This document shows positions 11,123 through 24,685 of a DNA stretch of 64,000 nucleotides, in pieces. The translations under genes and the position numbers were made by a program. Position 1 is the first letter of the stretch; each line of letters starts with the position of its first letter. The notes under the pieces were generated by a model, which was not told the DNA's origin, searched no databases, and saw nothing but the letters and a program-made list of their open reading frames with translations. This stretch comes from Fratercula arctica. Taxonomy: Eukaryota > Chordata > Aves > Charadriiformes > Alcidae. The stretch covers positions 5,439,504 through 5,503,503 of the forward strand of contig CANTUZ010000001.1 in NCBI GenBank assembly GCA_947846985.1. The letters run 5' to 3'.

Positions 11123-14100
11123 TAGTCCTTTTTTCCATTTCCTAGAAGACATGACACTCCAACCAGGAAAGGGCCTGCCCACAGTATATTGTAGTATAGG
11201 TCAAGTGCACGTTCTGAAATTGGCAGTCTCTGATGAATATGGGATCTGCAGAAAGGAAATATCCATGTATTGTCAGAATGTCCCAGGGCCCAGCTCTTTT
11301 GGTGGAGCACAGAATTCAGGTTATTTCTAAATCTGACATTTGGGACAATGTAGATTTAGGAATGCATCTATATCAAACACAATGCATTATAGACAGTGCT
11401 GGATCCTGAGAGCTCCTAACAGCTAAATGGCTAATCTTTACCAAGTGGAAATAACAACTCTTTGTCTCATACAGAACAACAGATTTGTAATTGAGAAGAT
11501 CTAACAAATTTAGAAAGGATTTTGTGCATGTGTCTGAAGAAATTGACATTTTTACAATCTGGCATGGAATCGTCTTCTAGGGTAGCACTGAAGGAATCAG
11601 AGTAAACACATGTAGGAATCTAATAAAACCAAATGCCCCAAAAGACAGGTCAACTAGCTTTCTACTTCCCAGCTTGACTGCAAATGTGATTCTCATTCAA
11701 TAATTTTGTATGAAGCACGACGGACTGAATTTCTGTAGCCTGAAACGAGTGCTGCCAGGACACTGCAGTGATATATTAAAGGAAGGGAGAATGAGACAGA
11801 GTGCTGCCAGGACACCAAAATGATTTGGCAAAGAGGAAATAACTAGGAAGTTATTAGAAAACCTTTTCCGTGGACAGATAAGTTAAGAGACAAAAATGCA
11901 AGTGACTTCTCCTGGGTCACAAAACAGAGCTGCAAACAGATCAGAAGTCCCTGTGTCCCTTCCTTTAACCTACTTATTAAGGTCAAACTGTCTCCTTAAT
12001 GACTAGTCAGTGTAACTACAACTGCATTATATTTATATTTCGAATTCAAGGTCCACCCAGCACTAGAGCACAAGGAACTGGAAAAGGAGGACTGGGGAGC
12101 CTGTCCGTTAATGAAGCAGCTGGGAAGAGATGTCTTTACAATGGCCAAGAAACAGTGACAGAAAAGGGATCAGCTAACTTGTCCTGTGGGACGCGATCTG
12201 TAGGCTAGGGGTTGTTCAGCTCCCGCCCAAGCTGTCTAGCACATATGCTGTAAAAACAAGTGTTAGCTAATGGAGCGTGCCCTCATGCTCAAGGAGAGAG
12301 CAAAGCACATCGTGCTGCGTGTCCCGGTGGAATCGGGGTCTGGACAGCCGCGGACAGGCTGCGCTGAGAGCATCCACCAGGTGTTAACTTTCGTTCCCCC
12401 TTGTTTTCCCTTAAAGGTGGTCCTTCTGGTTAAAGCTTGTCATTCCAAAATGATACTTTCTTGGGTATTGTCACTTTTTAGAGAAAAGGATAATGTCTAC
12501 TCTCCTTTTGAGTACGATCACAGCTGCAACAATTGATCATGATCCAATTTTTTGCTTATATTGTAGACAGAAGAATGGTAACCTTGGATGGAACGAACCA
12601 GCTTAACAACAGATATTTTAAAAAGCCTTCCCCCAAGAAATTAGCCTGAAATCTCACCTAGGGTTAAAACCAGAGATGAAAGACATTAAACGTCCCTTGT
12701 TTGTCATTCCAGCTGCAGAAATCTCGCAGTGAGTTACCCAGTGAGACAGGAATTACTGGAGCTGGCCCAACTCCACCATGCAAAGAAGTCTAACAAGAAA
12801 AAGCATCCTTTGTGGCAATTTTCCTGAAGTTCCAGGATGACCCCCATGGAACCTTGAAGGTGAAATGATCTAACAGAAATGGGGAACTGTTTTGAAAAAG
12901 AGAAACGCTACATGTCATACTAAGCGTGGCTAGAAAATAGGACCCAAAACGCCTTGCCTCCTCCTGCTCTGACAGAGAAGTGGTTAATTGTCATATTTGG
13001 TGAAAAATGTATTTAAAAGCATAAAATTGGAGGATTAATTATATTTGGTATGTGTTACTGGCGGAGCTTCATGAAATGATCAACAATTATCTTTCTCATC
13101 CATCAAGTGCTCAGGGATCACACAAGGACAGGGAATAGGAATATGAAATACGCTGTGCCAAAAACATAAAGCGTGTTGTTTCTCTTGTAGCTTTCTTCAT
13201 TTTTTTTCCCACATTTTCCATGCACATCATTCAAATTAAAGGGTTTTTTCAGCGTAGCTACTTTCCCACTTATCTGGAAGCAATCAACCCCACAAAACCT
13301 TTTCAACATCAAACTCACTACAGGAAGGCAGAAGTTTTTCAGGACACAGTGGAGTTTCATTTTAAACCAAGAACAAATTAACGCATTCTGATTTAACTTC
13401 AGCACTTGATTAACCCAAAATGAATCAAAAAATGCTGTTCATTGGCATGCAAAACCATCTCTATTATATTGCTACTCATAAAACTTCATATGCAATGGCA
13501 CAACTGTGCCAAAACATTCAGACAACAAAAACCAGCTTAATTTCAGAGATTTACACATGTTCCTGAAAGACTGAGATATTTCATGCCTACAACCAAACTT
13601 TAATTAGAGTTAAAATTACAATACAATGCATCCCATCAAAGTAGGCATGCTATTTATAGCCGCACATTTAACTCTTCAGTAGTCATGTGCTCTGTACATC
13701 AGGATCACTAATGTCCTATTTCGCTAAGAAATTCATCACTCAGTGCTTAAAACGCAGCTCGAGGGAGATGCACAATATGCCATGCTGTAAATGCCACTGG
13801 AAAGATGTGTAGCTCATGAACGGTGGTTTCAGGAATACAACTTGCTCGCTTACCTATTTACTTTCTGATTATTTCTCTTTGAGATACTCTGCCTACTTGT
13901 GACGGACAAGCAGTAGAAAGCCTGATGCTGGAAACAGATGTGGATGCAATTAATGGGGAAATCCATTACTTCAAGGAAGGGCCAAGATTTCTGTGGAACT
14001 CTACACAAGACTAAGCATTTGGCACTAATATAAAAGGCTCAGCAGAGCTGTTATTTGCTGTTTATTATGGGGGGAAATTTGGAGTGTTAGCTTGAGGTCT

Positions 14101-14999
14101 GAGTGTGCTCTAAATTCATCACGTAATGTGCACAATTTTAGTTAACAGCAGGGGATCTCAGCTTGAACACTTATATTTGATGGTACAGTCTGACCTTTAT
14201 AACTGAAGTACAACTCTCCCTGCCATCACCATCCAAAACTGGACTTCTGAGAAGAGGAGCAACGTAATGGAAATGTTCCCTACCACTACACAGTGCGTAG
14301 TCTCAACAAGCACAGAGAGAAAGACAGTACTTGCCAGACACTCAGGATTTAGGCTTTGTCCAGATTTTATTGAAGACCCTTCTCTGACAGAGGGAACCGG
14401 TGACATGGATGAAGGAATAAGGACCTCCTTTAATTTCCGTGCTTGAAGTCTGGAGATACAACTCTTTGCCACCAGTTACCCTCTCTCAAAGCAACTCACT
14501 CAAGTGCTTACGTTTAGCTGGGATGCATCAGGGCTTGAATATGTAGGGACACACCAAAATATGTTGCACTCAATGTAGAGGTGACACAGAGCACTTTCCC
14601 CACCATATAATGACAGACCTATAGCAGATATTTTGATCTGAGGGTTCTGAAGAGTCAGCTTCCACTAGCCATGTCAGATATGTTATTAGCATCGTTTAGG
14701 TTTAAGGATCTCAAGATTACCCCAGTTTGTACTGGTCAGATAATAATGATAGGATGCTTTTAAAACAAACAAAACTTTATCTTCTGTTTTTAAGGACAGA
14801 ATAATCCAATGGCAATTCCACAAAGTAAAAATTAGATGCTTTGACTGCCCAAAAGAACTGTTTTCAAAGGTCACATACATTGCTAATGGAATAACAGCAA
14901 TGATAAAACTGTAAAATATCCACTACCTTAGATGATAGAAAAACAAATATCAGGTTATAGACAACAGAAGCATGAGGCACGATCCCGATCTATAGAAGG
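11123..14999. other. Unique non-coding DNA
   Basis: AT-rich, with no coding exon or RNA gene recognised. It contains a perfect 17-bp direct repeat (gagtgctgccaggacac) at 11747-11763 and 11799-11815. AT-rich blocks around 12990-13100 and 13420-13680 have repeated TAATTA-type motifs, but nothing identifies them as functional. Confidence 0.5.
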
Positions 15000-17900
15000 T
15001 TTCCTTTCTAAGCTGGATGTCTACTTGCAGATATCCAGTAAAAGCCCACACATTAATTACAAAGGAAAAAAGATAAGAGTTCAATTCATTTAGTTCTTTT
15101 GTTCCAGGCATTTCATGGCTGTTAGTCTGAAATTTTGGAAGAGGCCCACATTGAAGATAACCCTATAAACAGGATAACTTGGGACTTTAAAAAAAAAGGT
15201 AAAAAAAAAAAAAAAAAATCAGTATACTTCCCCCACATATGGTTCTAACAGATGTGGTTTTAAATTACCGTTGGGACATAATAATGTATTTTGAATGGAC
15301 TGAATGTTAAATAGTTGGCTCCTCCTATGTGACAGACATTAGCACTCAGTGGTTTAAACAGAAAACTCCCCATTTGTGTCTTTAGCTGGCATGTACTTCA
15401 TTTTCAGCCCACGCTGGTCAGTATGATTTAATACCTTCGCCTGATGTCCCTCTCGCCAGCAAGGGAAAGGATAAAATAGGATTAAAGAAATGAAACAAAA
15501 CAAAACCCAGGCAACATCCCCCCCCAGCAGACAAAGCCAGGCTGATGCATTGTTCCTTACACAACAACTCCTGCAGCTCCGCAATGGAAACTCACTGGAG
15601 AGGCCGGCTGAGGAAGAAAAACATTAAATAATTCAAAGCCCCTAACATCAAGTCTGATGTAGGTATAAAAATAGTCACAAAACACCACTCTACATGTTTT
15701 CATTATAGGAACTTTGACTTACTTGGAAACATCAAGAAAACCCCAAACCTATCGCCCTCCCAGCCTCGTACGCTCAATTAGTCCGGCAGTCGAAACGACA
15801 TCCATTTCCAAACCAACCTCCAATTTTCATGGCCATTTCTTGTTTCTGCACTGGGGGAGCCAGCACAGTTCCACAGCAGGAGTGAGAAAGTCTGATCCAG
15901 AGCCCATTAAAACCAACGGGAGCCTTTGAATTAACAGTAATGATCCTTGGATCTGGCCCTGGTTTAGGTTAACGGGTTGTGGTGCTTTGGGGATTCAAGC
16001 AAGATTAGATGTGAGTGGCTTTTGTTATCTCCAAAAAATCTCTGTCGCTGGGAATGCCCACTTCCAAACGCTCAGTCTGCGAGTGCAGTGCATGTTTTAA
16101 AAAAGAGGCCTTCATGAAATATTCAAGGAAACACGATGCAAGGTGAGCGACCATATCGTCCGTGTAAAGTTAACTCAAGGTATTTTCATTTGAGCAGAGG
16201 GAAGGAGAGAGAAACAAACGGGAGTATTCACAGATGAAGAGTATGTGCCCACACACACACATTTGATCAGCAACTTTGCTGGAGCTGGGTGTGGGGATAT
16301 GAGATAGTAACTGACAAGTAAAAAGTATCCTGATCTTTTTATTATTTATTTAACGCATAGCAGAGATATTACAGCATTTTTATCCTACAATACCCTGAAA
16401 AGAGGTTAAAAAAACCCAAGAGAATAAAAAAAAGAAAGTCAAAGCTTCCTCAGTGCACAGAGGACAGCACAGCACCGGCTGCAGCAATCCAGCTCTAGCA
16501 CCGAAAGAGCTGGCACAGGTCCCTCCATCCCTGGTACTCCCCCATTTCCTCACCCCCAACGCCGCCCCCCAAAAGACCCCGTTTTCATTCCTAGTATCAA
16601 CTTCTAACATCCCCTTCCTTCCTGTTACCGTCTTCTCAACTAGACACTTGCCATCTGATAATCTCAGGAGAAGACATAAAAAGCCAAAATAAATAAATAC
16701 ACAAAATTCAACAAAACATTAATTATGCAGAAGGTATAAAAGAATGCAAAACTAAGTGATGCAGGTGTACAATAACGTGGCTCCCCGGAGCCCGTGATCA
16801 GCAGTGTTTGGCACGGAGAGCCACAAACAGATGACATTTTAAAGCAGAGGGGGGGTATGTGGGGATGTAAGTAATGTTTTGTAGGTTCTATATGAGTCAT
16901 TTGTGCATCCCCCCAATCCCAAGTAATATTGTGAACAGCACCAGCAATAATAAGCTATAAAACCCAAGCCCTAAAGCAAGCACTGTTCAGGTAGACACAA
17001 ATGCCCATCAAACAAACAGAGCTCTCAGTGACAGACAGGTGGCTTTGTCTGCTCACACTTTCTTGCGAGATAAAAGCATAAACAGGTGAGTATCGAATGT
17101 TTACAAATCCTGGGTGTCTTTGCAGGGCATCACGAACACGAGGCGGATTTTAGGATAGGAAGGAGAGAAACTGAGGAGATGGAGATGCGGGGGAAACATG
17201 TCAGGCCGTGAGAAGATGGTCATTAAGTTGTCCCTTGGTTCAGGACTCCGGTGCTCCAGCGTGGATGAAGCGAGGGGCATAATTTGCTGTTTGAGGGAAG
17301 AGCAAATGCTTGCTAGAAAGAAGCCTAAGAAAAAAGACTCAGTTAAAGGCTGTCAGTGAGAAGCAAAAACATTTGAGCCACAGACAACTTCACAGTCAGA
17401 TGTCACAAGACAGGCAGGCTGGTTGTTTTTACTTGATATTAAGTGTATTTTGTTGGTTATATTTTTGTTCAGATTACCCCCAGGACAAGAATAAAAGTCA
17501 AAACGAGAGCCTTTTTCATTGCTGGGCATTCTGATTCTCTCCCAGAGCCTCCAATCATTACACCACAACCTGCTCTCACAGCACCGAGTAACTAGCCGGG
17601 TGATAAAAACATCAGATGAAATTCAGTATCAATAAAAGCAAAGCAATGCATAAAGGGAAAACCAATTCTAACAATACACACACAATGTGGGCTCTAAATT
17701 AACAGTTACCACACAGGAAGGTGGCTGGGGAATCACCGTGGGATGCCCTCTGCAAATACTGGCTCTCTGCTCGTGCCAGTCAAACATGCTGGAAAAATCT
17801 TGGGATATGTTAGGAGAAAAATATACAACAAGGAGAAAAATATAACAGGATGATGCTGTACAAGCTAATGATGCATTCCTATCTGAACGCCACATTCATT

Positions 17901-18158
17901 TGTGGTCAACCCATCTCTAAAATATATAGCAGAATTAACAAAGACAGCGAAAAGGGCTGCAAAGATTATCGGGAATATAAAAAGACTTTTGCAGGAGAAA
18001 TGGAGTAGGGATTTTCAACTTGGAAAAGAGCAAAAAAAGTAGGAGTAACAGACCTCTATTAAATCAGGATGCCTATAACCCATAAAGTAGGAGTCACCTA
18101 ATGAAATTACCAAATCATGAATTTGAAGCAGAACAAAAGGAAGACTTTTTCACTCATC
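15000..18158. other. Unique non-coding DNA with simple repeats
   Basis: An A18 run lies at 15201-15218 and a short (CA)n at about 16251-16261. The segment 15891-15960 resembles an old palindromic amniote repeat. No exon or RNA gene is recognised, and the open frames in this stretch are short and lack known motifs. Confidence 0.5.
15891..15960 (+). repeat. Possible ancient amniote repeat fragment
   Basis: The pattern 'ctgatccagagcccatt ... tccttggatctggccct' resembles an old repeat in which 'tgatccaaagcccattgaag' is followed by a matching inverted block ending in 'ggatcaggccc'. This is from memory and the copy is short and diverged. Confidence 0.4.
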
Positions 18159-18778
18159 GCAGGACGCCAACCGCATCCTGGGCTGCATCAAAAGAAGCGT
18201 GGCCAGCAGGTCGAGGGAGGTGATTCTGCCCCTCTGCTCTGCTCTGGTGAGACCCCACCTGGAGTACCGCATCCAGCTCTGGAGCCCTCAGCACAAGAAG
18301 GACATGGACCTGTTGGAGCAGGTCCAGCGGAGGCCATGAAGATGAACAGAGGGCTGGAGCGCCTCTGCTGTGAGGACAGACTGAGAGAGTTGGGGTTGTT
18401 CAGCCTGGAAAAGAGAAGGCTCCGGGGAGACCTTATAGCGGCCTTCCAGTACCTAAAGGGGGCCTACAGGAAGGATGGGGAGGGACCTTTTATCAGGGAA
18501 TGTAATGATAGGACATGGGGTAATGGCTTCAAACTGAAAGAGGGGAGATTTAGATTGGATATCAGGAAGAAATTCTTTCCTGTGAGGGTGGTGAGCCCCT
18601 GGCACAGGTTGCCCAGAGAAGCTGTGGCTGCCCCATCCCTGGAGGTGTTCAAGGCCAGGTTGGACGGGGCTTTGAGCAGCCTGGTGTGGTGGGAGGTGTC
18701 CCTGCCCAGGGCAGGGGGTTGGAACTAGATGATCTTCAAGGTCCCTTCCAACCCGAACCATTCTGTGATTCTGTGATT
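18159..18778 (+). mobile_element. CR1 LINE 3' end, longest well-preserved copy
   Basis: About 620 bp covering roughly the last 190 codons of ORF2 plus the 3' tail. It starts in 'aggacgccaaccgcatcctg' (the N-A-x-R-I-L-G-C-I region) and continues through the [20 protein letters not shown] motif and LDIRKKFFPVRVV to the 'ttggaactagatgatcttc' block and the tail TTCTGTGATTCTGTGATT. The upstream and downstream parts of the ORF2 remnant lie in different frames. A missing base near 18330 (gcggaggcc where most copies have gcggagggcc) accounts for this, so the copy is dead. The high GC and clean motifs suggest it is among the younger CR1 copies here. Confidence 0.97.
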
Positions 18779-21700
18779 TTAAATTTTGAAACTTTTTGTT
18801 GTGGCCATCACAACTATACACCAGGTTCAAAAAGAACCCAGCAAATTGTTACAGGACAAATGCTTCAGTGCTGGCTGAGCAGGATGATACAAAAGACTGC
18901 CCTGAAGATAGAAGGGTATAATGAAAAAGTGCAGTCTGTACTTCAATATGAATAAACTTAGGCTTCATAGCCGCACGATACAACAGCTGTAAACAGTTGG
19001 CAACCCAGGAATAATCTTCTGGGTCATGAGACTAACCTAAAAACTCATCACCTCCAAAAAGCTCTTTGTACCCTCTTCTTTCTCCCTTCTCCTCACCACG
19101 TGCTCCCACCACATTGACTCAGTGTAAGTCACTAACTCAGCAGAAAAAAAAAAAAAAAAAAAAAACAAAAAAACCAAAACCAAATCCCTAGGAAAAGACA
19201 GAGCTAGTTTTCTCCCGGGTTGATGAATTAAATCATCAGATACATTCAGAAGGAGTGGAAGGACAGGAGATGGGGAGAGAGGACACTGGGAGGGGAGGAG
19301 AAAAGGAGAGCAGGAGCCTTCTCCTTCCATAGCAATGGGTCCTGAAGTTGGCTCTGACGTGAAGCTACAGCCTCAGCAGTCACCCGTGATGATGATAAAA
19401 AAAGAAAAAAGCTGATCACACAAAAAAATACAGCTATCTGCTTCTTTAGTTTTGAGGGCTTCCTCCATTCCACCCCCTCCCCCTGCCTTGTTTTTTGGCT
19501 GTGATTTGCAACAACGGTTACTGTTACGAGAGAATGTTGTTATCCTAAATCAGAATTCATCCGACAGAAGGACCATGAACCCGAAGGTGGGATACAGGGG
19601 AATTTGTGTGCTTCCTCTGTCGATGCAACATCTCCTGAGATTTCTTTGGTTTTAATCCCATTCTACAAATCCTGCAATGTTGTATCGCTTTGATGCGGCT
19701 TCGTGGGATTCTCATTAATTGTATTCACTTTTGTTTCCAGGAAGCTTGAGATTTCATCATCTGCTAACATATGCTGAAATGCATGTGCCAGTTTTATAAT
19801 AAATTTCCAATACATAAAAATATCTATAGAACACAGAAACACAAAATTAGTTTGTAACAGAATCTCGAGTTATCTGTTTATTAGGGAAAGGCAAAGTTGG
19901 TAGCGCTGTCAATTATGGGAAGAGTGAGGCAGCTTTAATAATAAAACAGCATTCGCAGCTTCTCATAACCATACTAAGCAAATTGTTTGGGCTGAAAATT
20001 TCCATGCCAGCTGTCTGCCTCAGGCTGAAGTTTTTTGGAAAATTTCAGTCAAAACAGTTCAGCAGATCCTGAGAACAAGGCTAGGGGAAAATATGTTGTT
20101 TTACCCACGTTAAAAAAAATGCCTTTAGCTTTCTCTCTAAAACTTCCTCTGGGATCTCCAGGACTTTAGAGGAAGGACTTGAAATTTGCCTGTTTTTCTT
20201 TAAGTGAATTTTGTGTGAATCTGTGTGAATTTAGCCAAGTTTAGACATCTTTGATAAAAACACTGTTGCTACATGCTTCTGGGTATTTGTACACATTTGC
20301 CAGCTTCCATCACTTACGTTTCTACCTGTGTGGGACTAAACAAGATGCTTTGTGCTGTGGGACGTGCCAGGTCAGCATCCAAGTATCACAACTGAAATGG
20401 GAGACGCTCTCCAGTGCTCGGCATGATTCCCAGCCAGAAGGAGCTGAAAGAGGCTGGAGCACAGCAGGGATTAGAGGGGTGAAAATGAGATTGCGGGAGA
20501 GAGCTGGAAAAGGCAGAAGATGAGGTGAGGACCAGACTGAGAGGGATGGACTGGGAGGGATCTCTTTAGGGAAGCAGAGTACTCTATGAAACCAAGCAAT
20601 GATTAACCGACTTAATTTAAGCCATTGACACATACGAATATCAAAATGATGCAACGTGACAAAACTACTAGGTTTTGCAAGATTTAAAAAAAAAAAAAAA
20701 TGTAAATTCTAACAAAACCAGACTAACAGATCAATAGTAAGATTTAAAAGTATATATTGGAGACACAGAATTTAAGAAAAAACACAATGAACTTTGCCTT
20801 AAATGCCCTGTCTGCCTTCATGACGGTGTAGTCACTATTCACAAGACCGTGTTTTATCCACGCCGGCCTGTCTCACCCGTTGCACAGCTGGAAGGTTTGT
20901 AGTGACTAAGCAGAGGATGGAGGAACGAGGATGAATGTGTTTCAGCTTAAGGCAGCCTAACGATGCCCCAAGACCGTGGGCAATGCCGGGCAAGTCATCT
21001 CAACCCAACATTTCATAACTGTGTCGAAGCTAGGTGTGTTGCAACCTCTGGATGATCCTCTTGGATAGCTCGGAGTCTGATCTGCTTACGTGTTGAACGC
21101 CCACAGCAGCAATTAAAGGCCGTGTGAACTTTGCTTTGCTTTAGCACCGTAAGTAACCCCCGATCACGGCTCTGTCTGCAGGAACTCATTGTGAGATCGG
21201 CTCTTGAGATTGTTCTTTGCTTTCTAGCACAAAAATCTGTGCCAATGCCAAAAATCTGATCACACCTTAAACCCAGCTGCACAAAGGGCAATTTTCTAGA
21301 AACAGCAGCATTTTCTTGCTCCCGGCTGATGGGATCTGTGCTGCACCAAGCCCGATCAGCCAATAGCGTGTGTATCAACAAGCAGAAAGCAAAATCCGGC
21401 CTCTCTCATGCTCCATCAGTTATTCCAGCCACTTCTGGTGGTTCCTTCTAAAGGCTTTTTGACTAACCAAAGTCTCCCTTCCTGTTCTTCATTATGTTAC
21501 GTAGGTGAGGACGAAATGGTTTTCAGCATCCAAAGACACAGAGGCAGTTCAAAAGGAACTGGCAGAATACTGAAGAATTTCCATTATCTAATTGAGAAGT
21601 TCAATTCATTTATAAGATTGGGTGATTTAAGTCCAGGGGACCCAGTGGATGAGATGGTTTAGGACTTGGTGGCCTCTGAGACTGTGCTTTCATGTGAACA

Positions 21701-22999
21701 GATTGTACTTGAAGACCATCCTGCTCAGGGATTGAATCCTGGCTCTTCTTTCTCTCCGTACAGCATGGTATAGAAGACCAAGACTGTATGGAACCACTAT
21801 CCCCCAGAAGGCACAGCCCTAGACTGAAAGTTTTAAGTGGTCTTAAGATTTTCAGTGGACTTATTGGAATTTGAGGGGGAGAAGGCAAAGCCCATGAGCC
21901 CTAATTGCGTACATAACACAGGGTTGAATTAAAAAGAGTAACATAAGGTTTAATCCTTCTGTTTTCTAACTTTTGATTGTTTAACTGATCAACCTCCAGA
22001 ATACTTTGAAGACTCAGCGTGTGCAAACACATGAGCAGGCAAGCGATACAGCTTCTACTCCGTGTTTAAAGAGAAAACCACACTGAATAATCACCTAAAA
22101 CCTAAATCAATGGGCAGCAAGACATCTCCTGCTTTTACATTTGTTAACGCTGCCTGGGTAGCACATCTGCCATCGGTGCCTTAGCGGTCGTTACGGTGGC
22201 AAAGCAGGATTCAGGACTGCAGTGGTTTTCCTAGATGGTAGCAAATACTACTTCACTAAAGCCTGAGGAGGTATCAGTGAAATCTAACTGAATCACCCCC
22301 CTTTAAATGTACTGATAAATGTGATTCAGCAAAGCTCCTCCACCTAAATCAACCATCAGCAACTCCCCTCTTTCTCTTTACTCCTCCTTTTTAAAAACAA
22401 TAAGGATGTGTCGCATCCTAGAAAGCAAGTCTTACTTGGAATAGGAAACTTAACTGCCAGCCCTATTCCATTTCATAGCGCATTTTTCTCCTCCTGGCTG
22501 CCAACACGCTGGAAGAACACAGATTTCCGTGCCTGCTGCTTTCACGGACATCTTTACATTCAAAAGATCACCTCTGCTGATACCCAGCAGGACAATATGC
22601 GGTGAAGTTTGAATTCCCTCTACAGCACAAACAGCTTCGTTCCCAGCAATTTGGTACAAAGGCATAAGGTTTTCCGTGAGTAAGGCTCAAACTTCCCAAG
22701 AAATTTGAACTTTCTCTAAGAAGTGTTTGTCACTCCACGTAGCCAAGCAAATGTGCCCTCTTATTTAGATTTTGACTCTGACTTTAAAGATTGTCCAGAA
22801 AGAGAGATTCAGGACAACTGGCAAAAAAAAAAATTATATATATTTCTAGGAAAATTATTTGACTATCAGCATTGTGATGGTGAAATGGCACAAAAGAATG
22901 TGAATTATGTATTTCTAAGTAGAAATATGTCCTATAGCCACGCTACAGCACCACTCCTCAAGCGATACTGATATAGTTAAGATATAAAATTTCTCCATT
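18779..22999. other. Unique non-coding DNA
   Basis: No exon or RNA gene is recognised. An A22 run lies at 19144-19165 and an A15 run at 20686-20700. Open frames in the interval are short, overlap on both strands and show no family signature. Confidence 0.5.
19144..19165 (+). repeat. Poly(A) run, 22 nt
   Basis: An uninterrupted A-run followed by C/A-rich sequence to about 19185. It is not preceded by a recognisable retroelement or processed gene, so it is a simple repeat. Confidence 0.95.
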
Positions 23000-24398
23000 A
23001 TTCTTTTTTCCTTTTAATCTACAGCAAAGAGGAGATATATATATATATATATTTTTCAAAATATTTCATTACAAGACTTTGCAACATATTGGTCAGGGAT
23101 CCATGAATACTCAATTCACTGGCAAGTGGTATGTGTTACTCTGTCAAAGTGCCTGGCAATGCCAATCTGTCAGTTCAAAGGAGAAACAGAATATTTTAGC
23201 TGTTAGTTACAATAAGCTATGCTGATAGACCTTGTAACAGGGCAGGTAACAGCCAGTCTTTAAATCTGAATTGACATTGATTTACAGAGTTTCATCTCTT
23301 TGAATTAAATCTGAGAGAGAGTTTCAAGCCACTTCACTTTTTGATATTACAATTACGCGTTCCTTAAACACAGGAGAGTTTGCTTGAAAAAGCAAAAATA
23401 AAGCCTCAAGTGTCTACAGAGGTGAAATGGAAAGAGAAAGTGATGTTTAAGAAGATATCAGATGAGCAAGTTTTTCTTTATTCATCTTTTTTAATTCTTC
23501 TTTTTCCCCCCATGAATTTTTAAAGCCGCCTTGATTTGAAACCCTAATAAGAAGTCACGTATGTCATGCAACATTCATCCTGCCAAATCTCTCTCCTCGT
23601 GCTGTTACTGCAATATTTGTAACTTTTGATCTGGAAACATCAAGTTACGTAAGATCATCGTTCTGCTCCTTGCAAGGATGTGATTCTGTCAGAAAATGAA
23701 CCAGTCAAGCGGGAACTCGAACAGAGCTGGAAATGACTTTCCCAGGGAAAAGGTAGTTTTGCTAAAGCATCTCAGCTATTTTAAAGTGCAAGGACTCAAC
23801 ATTTTACTCTCCTGAGCGGAGAAACGGTAAACTACCAGGTTAAAAAATAATCAAAGCGAGCTCTTAATTGGAATAGCGTACATGTTGTAGAGGGAATGAA
23901 ATAACATTGCAGTTATTAGGCACTCCAGGAAACCAATCAAATGAAATAAAAGCAAAAAAAAAAAAATTCCTCACTTTGTAAAACAAAAGGGAACAACATT
24001 TTCTCTTGCCAGTGTACTATCTGCTCACCAAAACAAAAGGAAAGCATCTAATTTAAATGAGTCAAGGAAAATAATTAAGCAACAAGGACTTCAAAACCCC
24101 ACAGACTTCTCTGTGCAAATCTCACTCCTTCCCCAGACCCACCAAAACCTGAGCAATGTCTCCATTTTTCCATCCATGTAGTAAAATAAATCACTGAGGC
24201 GGGGGGAGGGGGTATCTCCCCTCCCTCCCCAACCAAAACCAAACGAGCAGTTTTACTCTCTTCTCTCAATGATTTTTCCTTATCCTTTAAAATCAGAGAA
24301 GGCAAATTCTCCCCAGAAAAGCCTTTCCAAACCAGGAGCCCTTGCTAATAAAAAAGGAAACTGTGAAGTTAACTTGTGCACCTCTTTTTGCCTTTTCC
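23000..24398. other. Unique DNA with AT microsatellite and possible regulatory blocks
   Basis: (AT)n lies at about 23035-23052. The stretch 23510-23940 has ATCAAAG (TCF-type), TCTTAATTGG (homeodomain-type) and other AT-rich motifs in low-repeat sequence, which is how conserved non-coding elements often look. Conservation cannot be judged here. A G-rich/C-rich hairpin lies at 24199-24230. Confidence 0.4.
23035..23052. repeat. (AT)n microsatellite
   Basis: About nine AT units directly followed by a T-run. Confidence 0.95.
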
Positions 24399-24648
24399 CT
24401 CTTCCCCTGCCACAGACCAGCCTGAGAACCTCTTTCCGTGCCAAAGACCCTCTTTCTCCACTAAAACAGGTTGTTTTTTTTTTCCTCCAGATCACACAAA
24501 TAAATGACAGACAAATTGAAAATCTCCCCTTGTAAAGATGTGCACCCACGCACCCACGTACGTATGGGAAGGGTGAGGCGCAGAGGCAGGAGTCCCTGCA
24601 GAAACACAGTACATCTCAGGGCAGTGGCAGTAATTCCCAATTGTGGTG

Positions 24649-24650
<2 letters not shown>

Positions 24651-24684
<34 letters not shown>
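24651..24684 (+). repeat. Poly(T) run, 34 nt
   Basis: An uninterrupted T-run followed by a G-rich stretch. On the minus strand it is an A-run, but no retroelement body is recognisable beside it. Confidence 0.97.

Positions 24685-24685
<1 letters not shown>

Noticed and set aside
18117..18728. 203-codon open frame as a gene
   Set aside because: It is the C-terminal part of CR1 ORF2, with its first half in a shifted frame. It is a dead transposon end.
19144..19165. Poly(A) run as the tail of a processed pseudogene
   Set aside because: The sequence on either side does not resemble a known mRNA, and no target-site duplication is visible.
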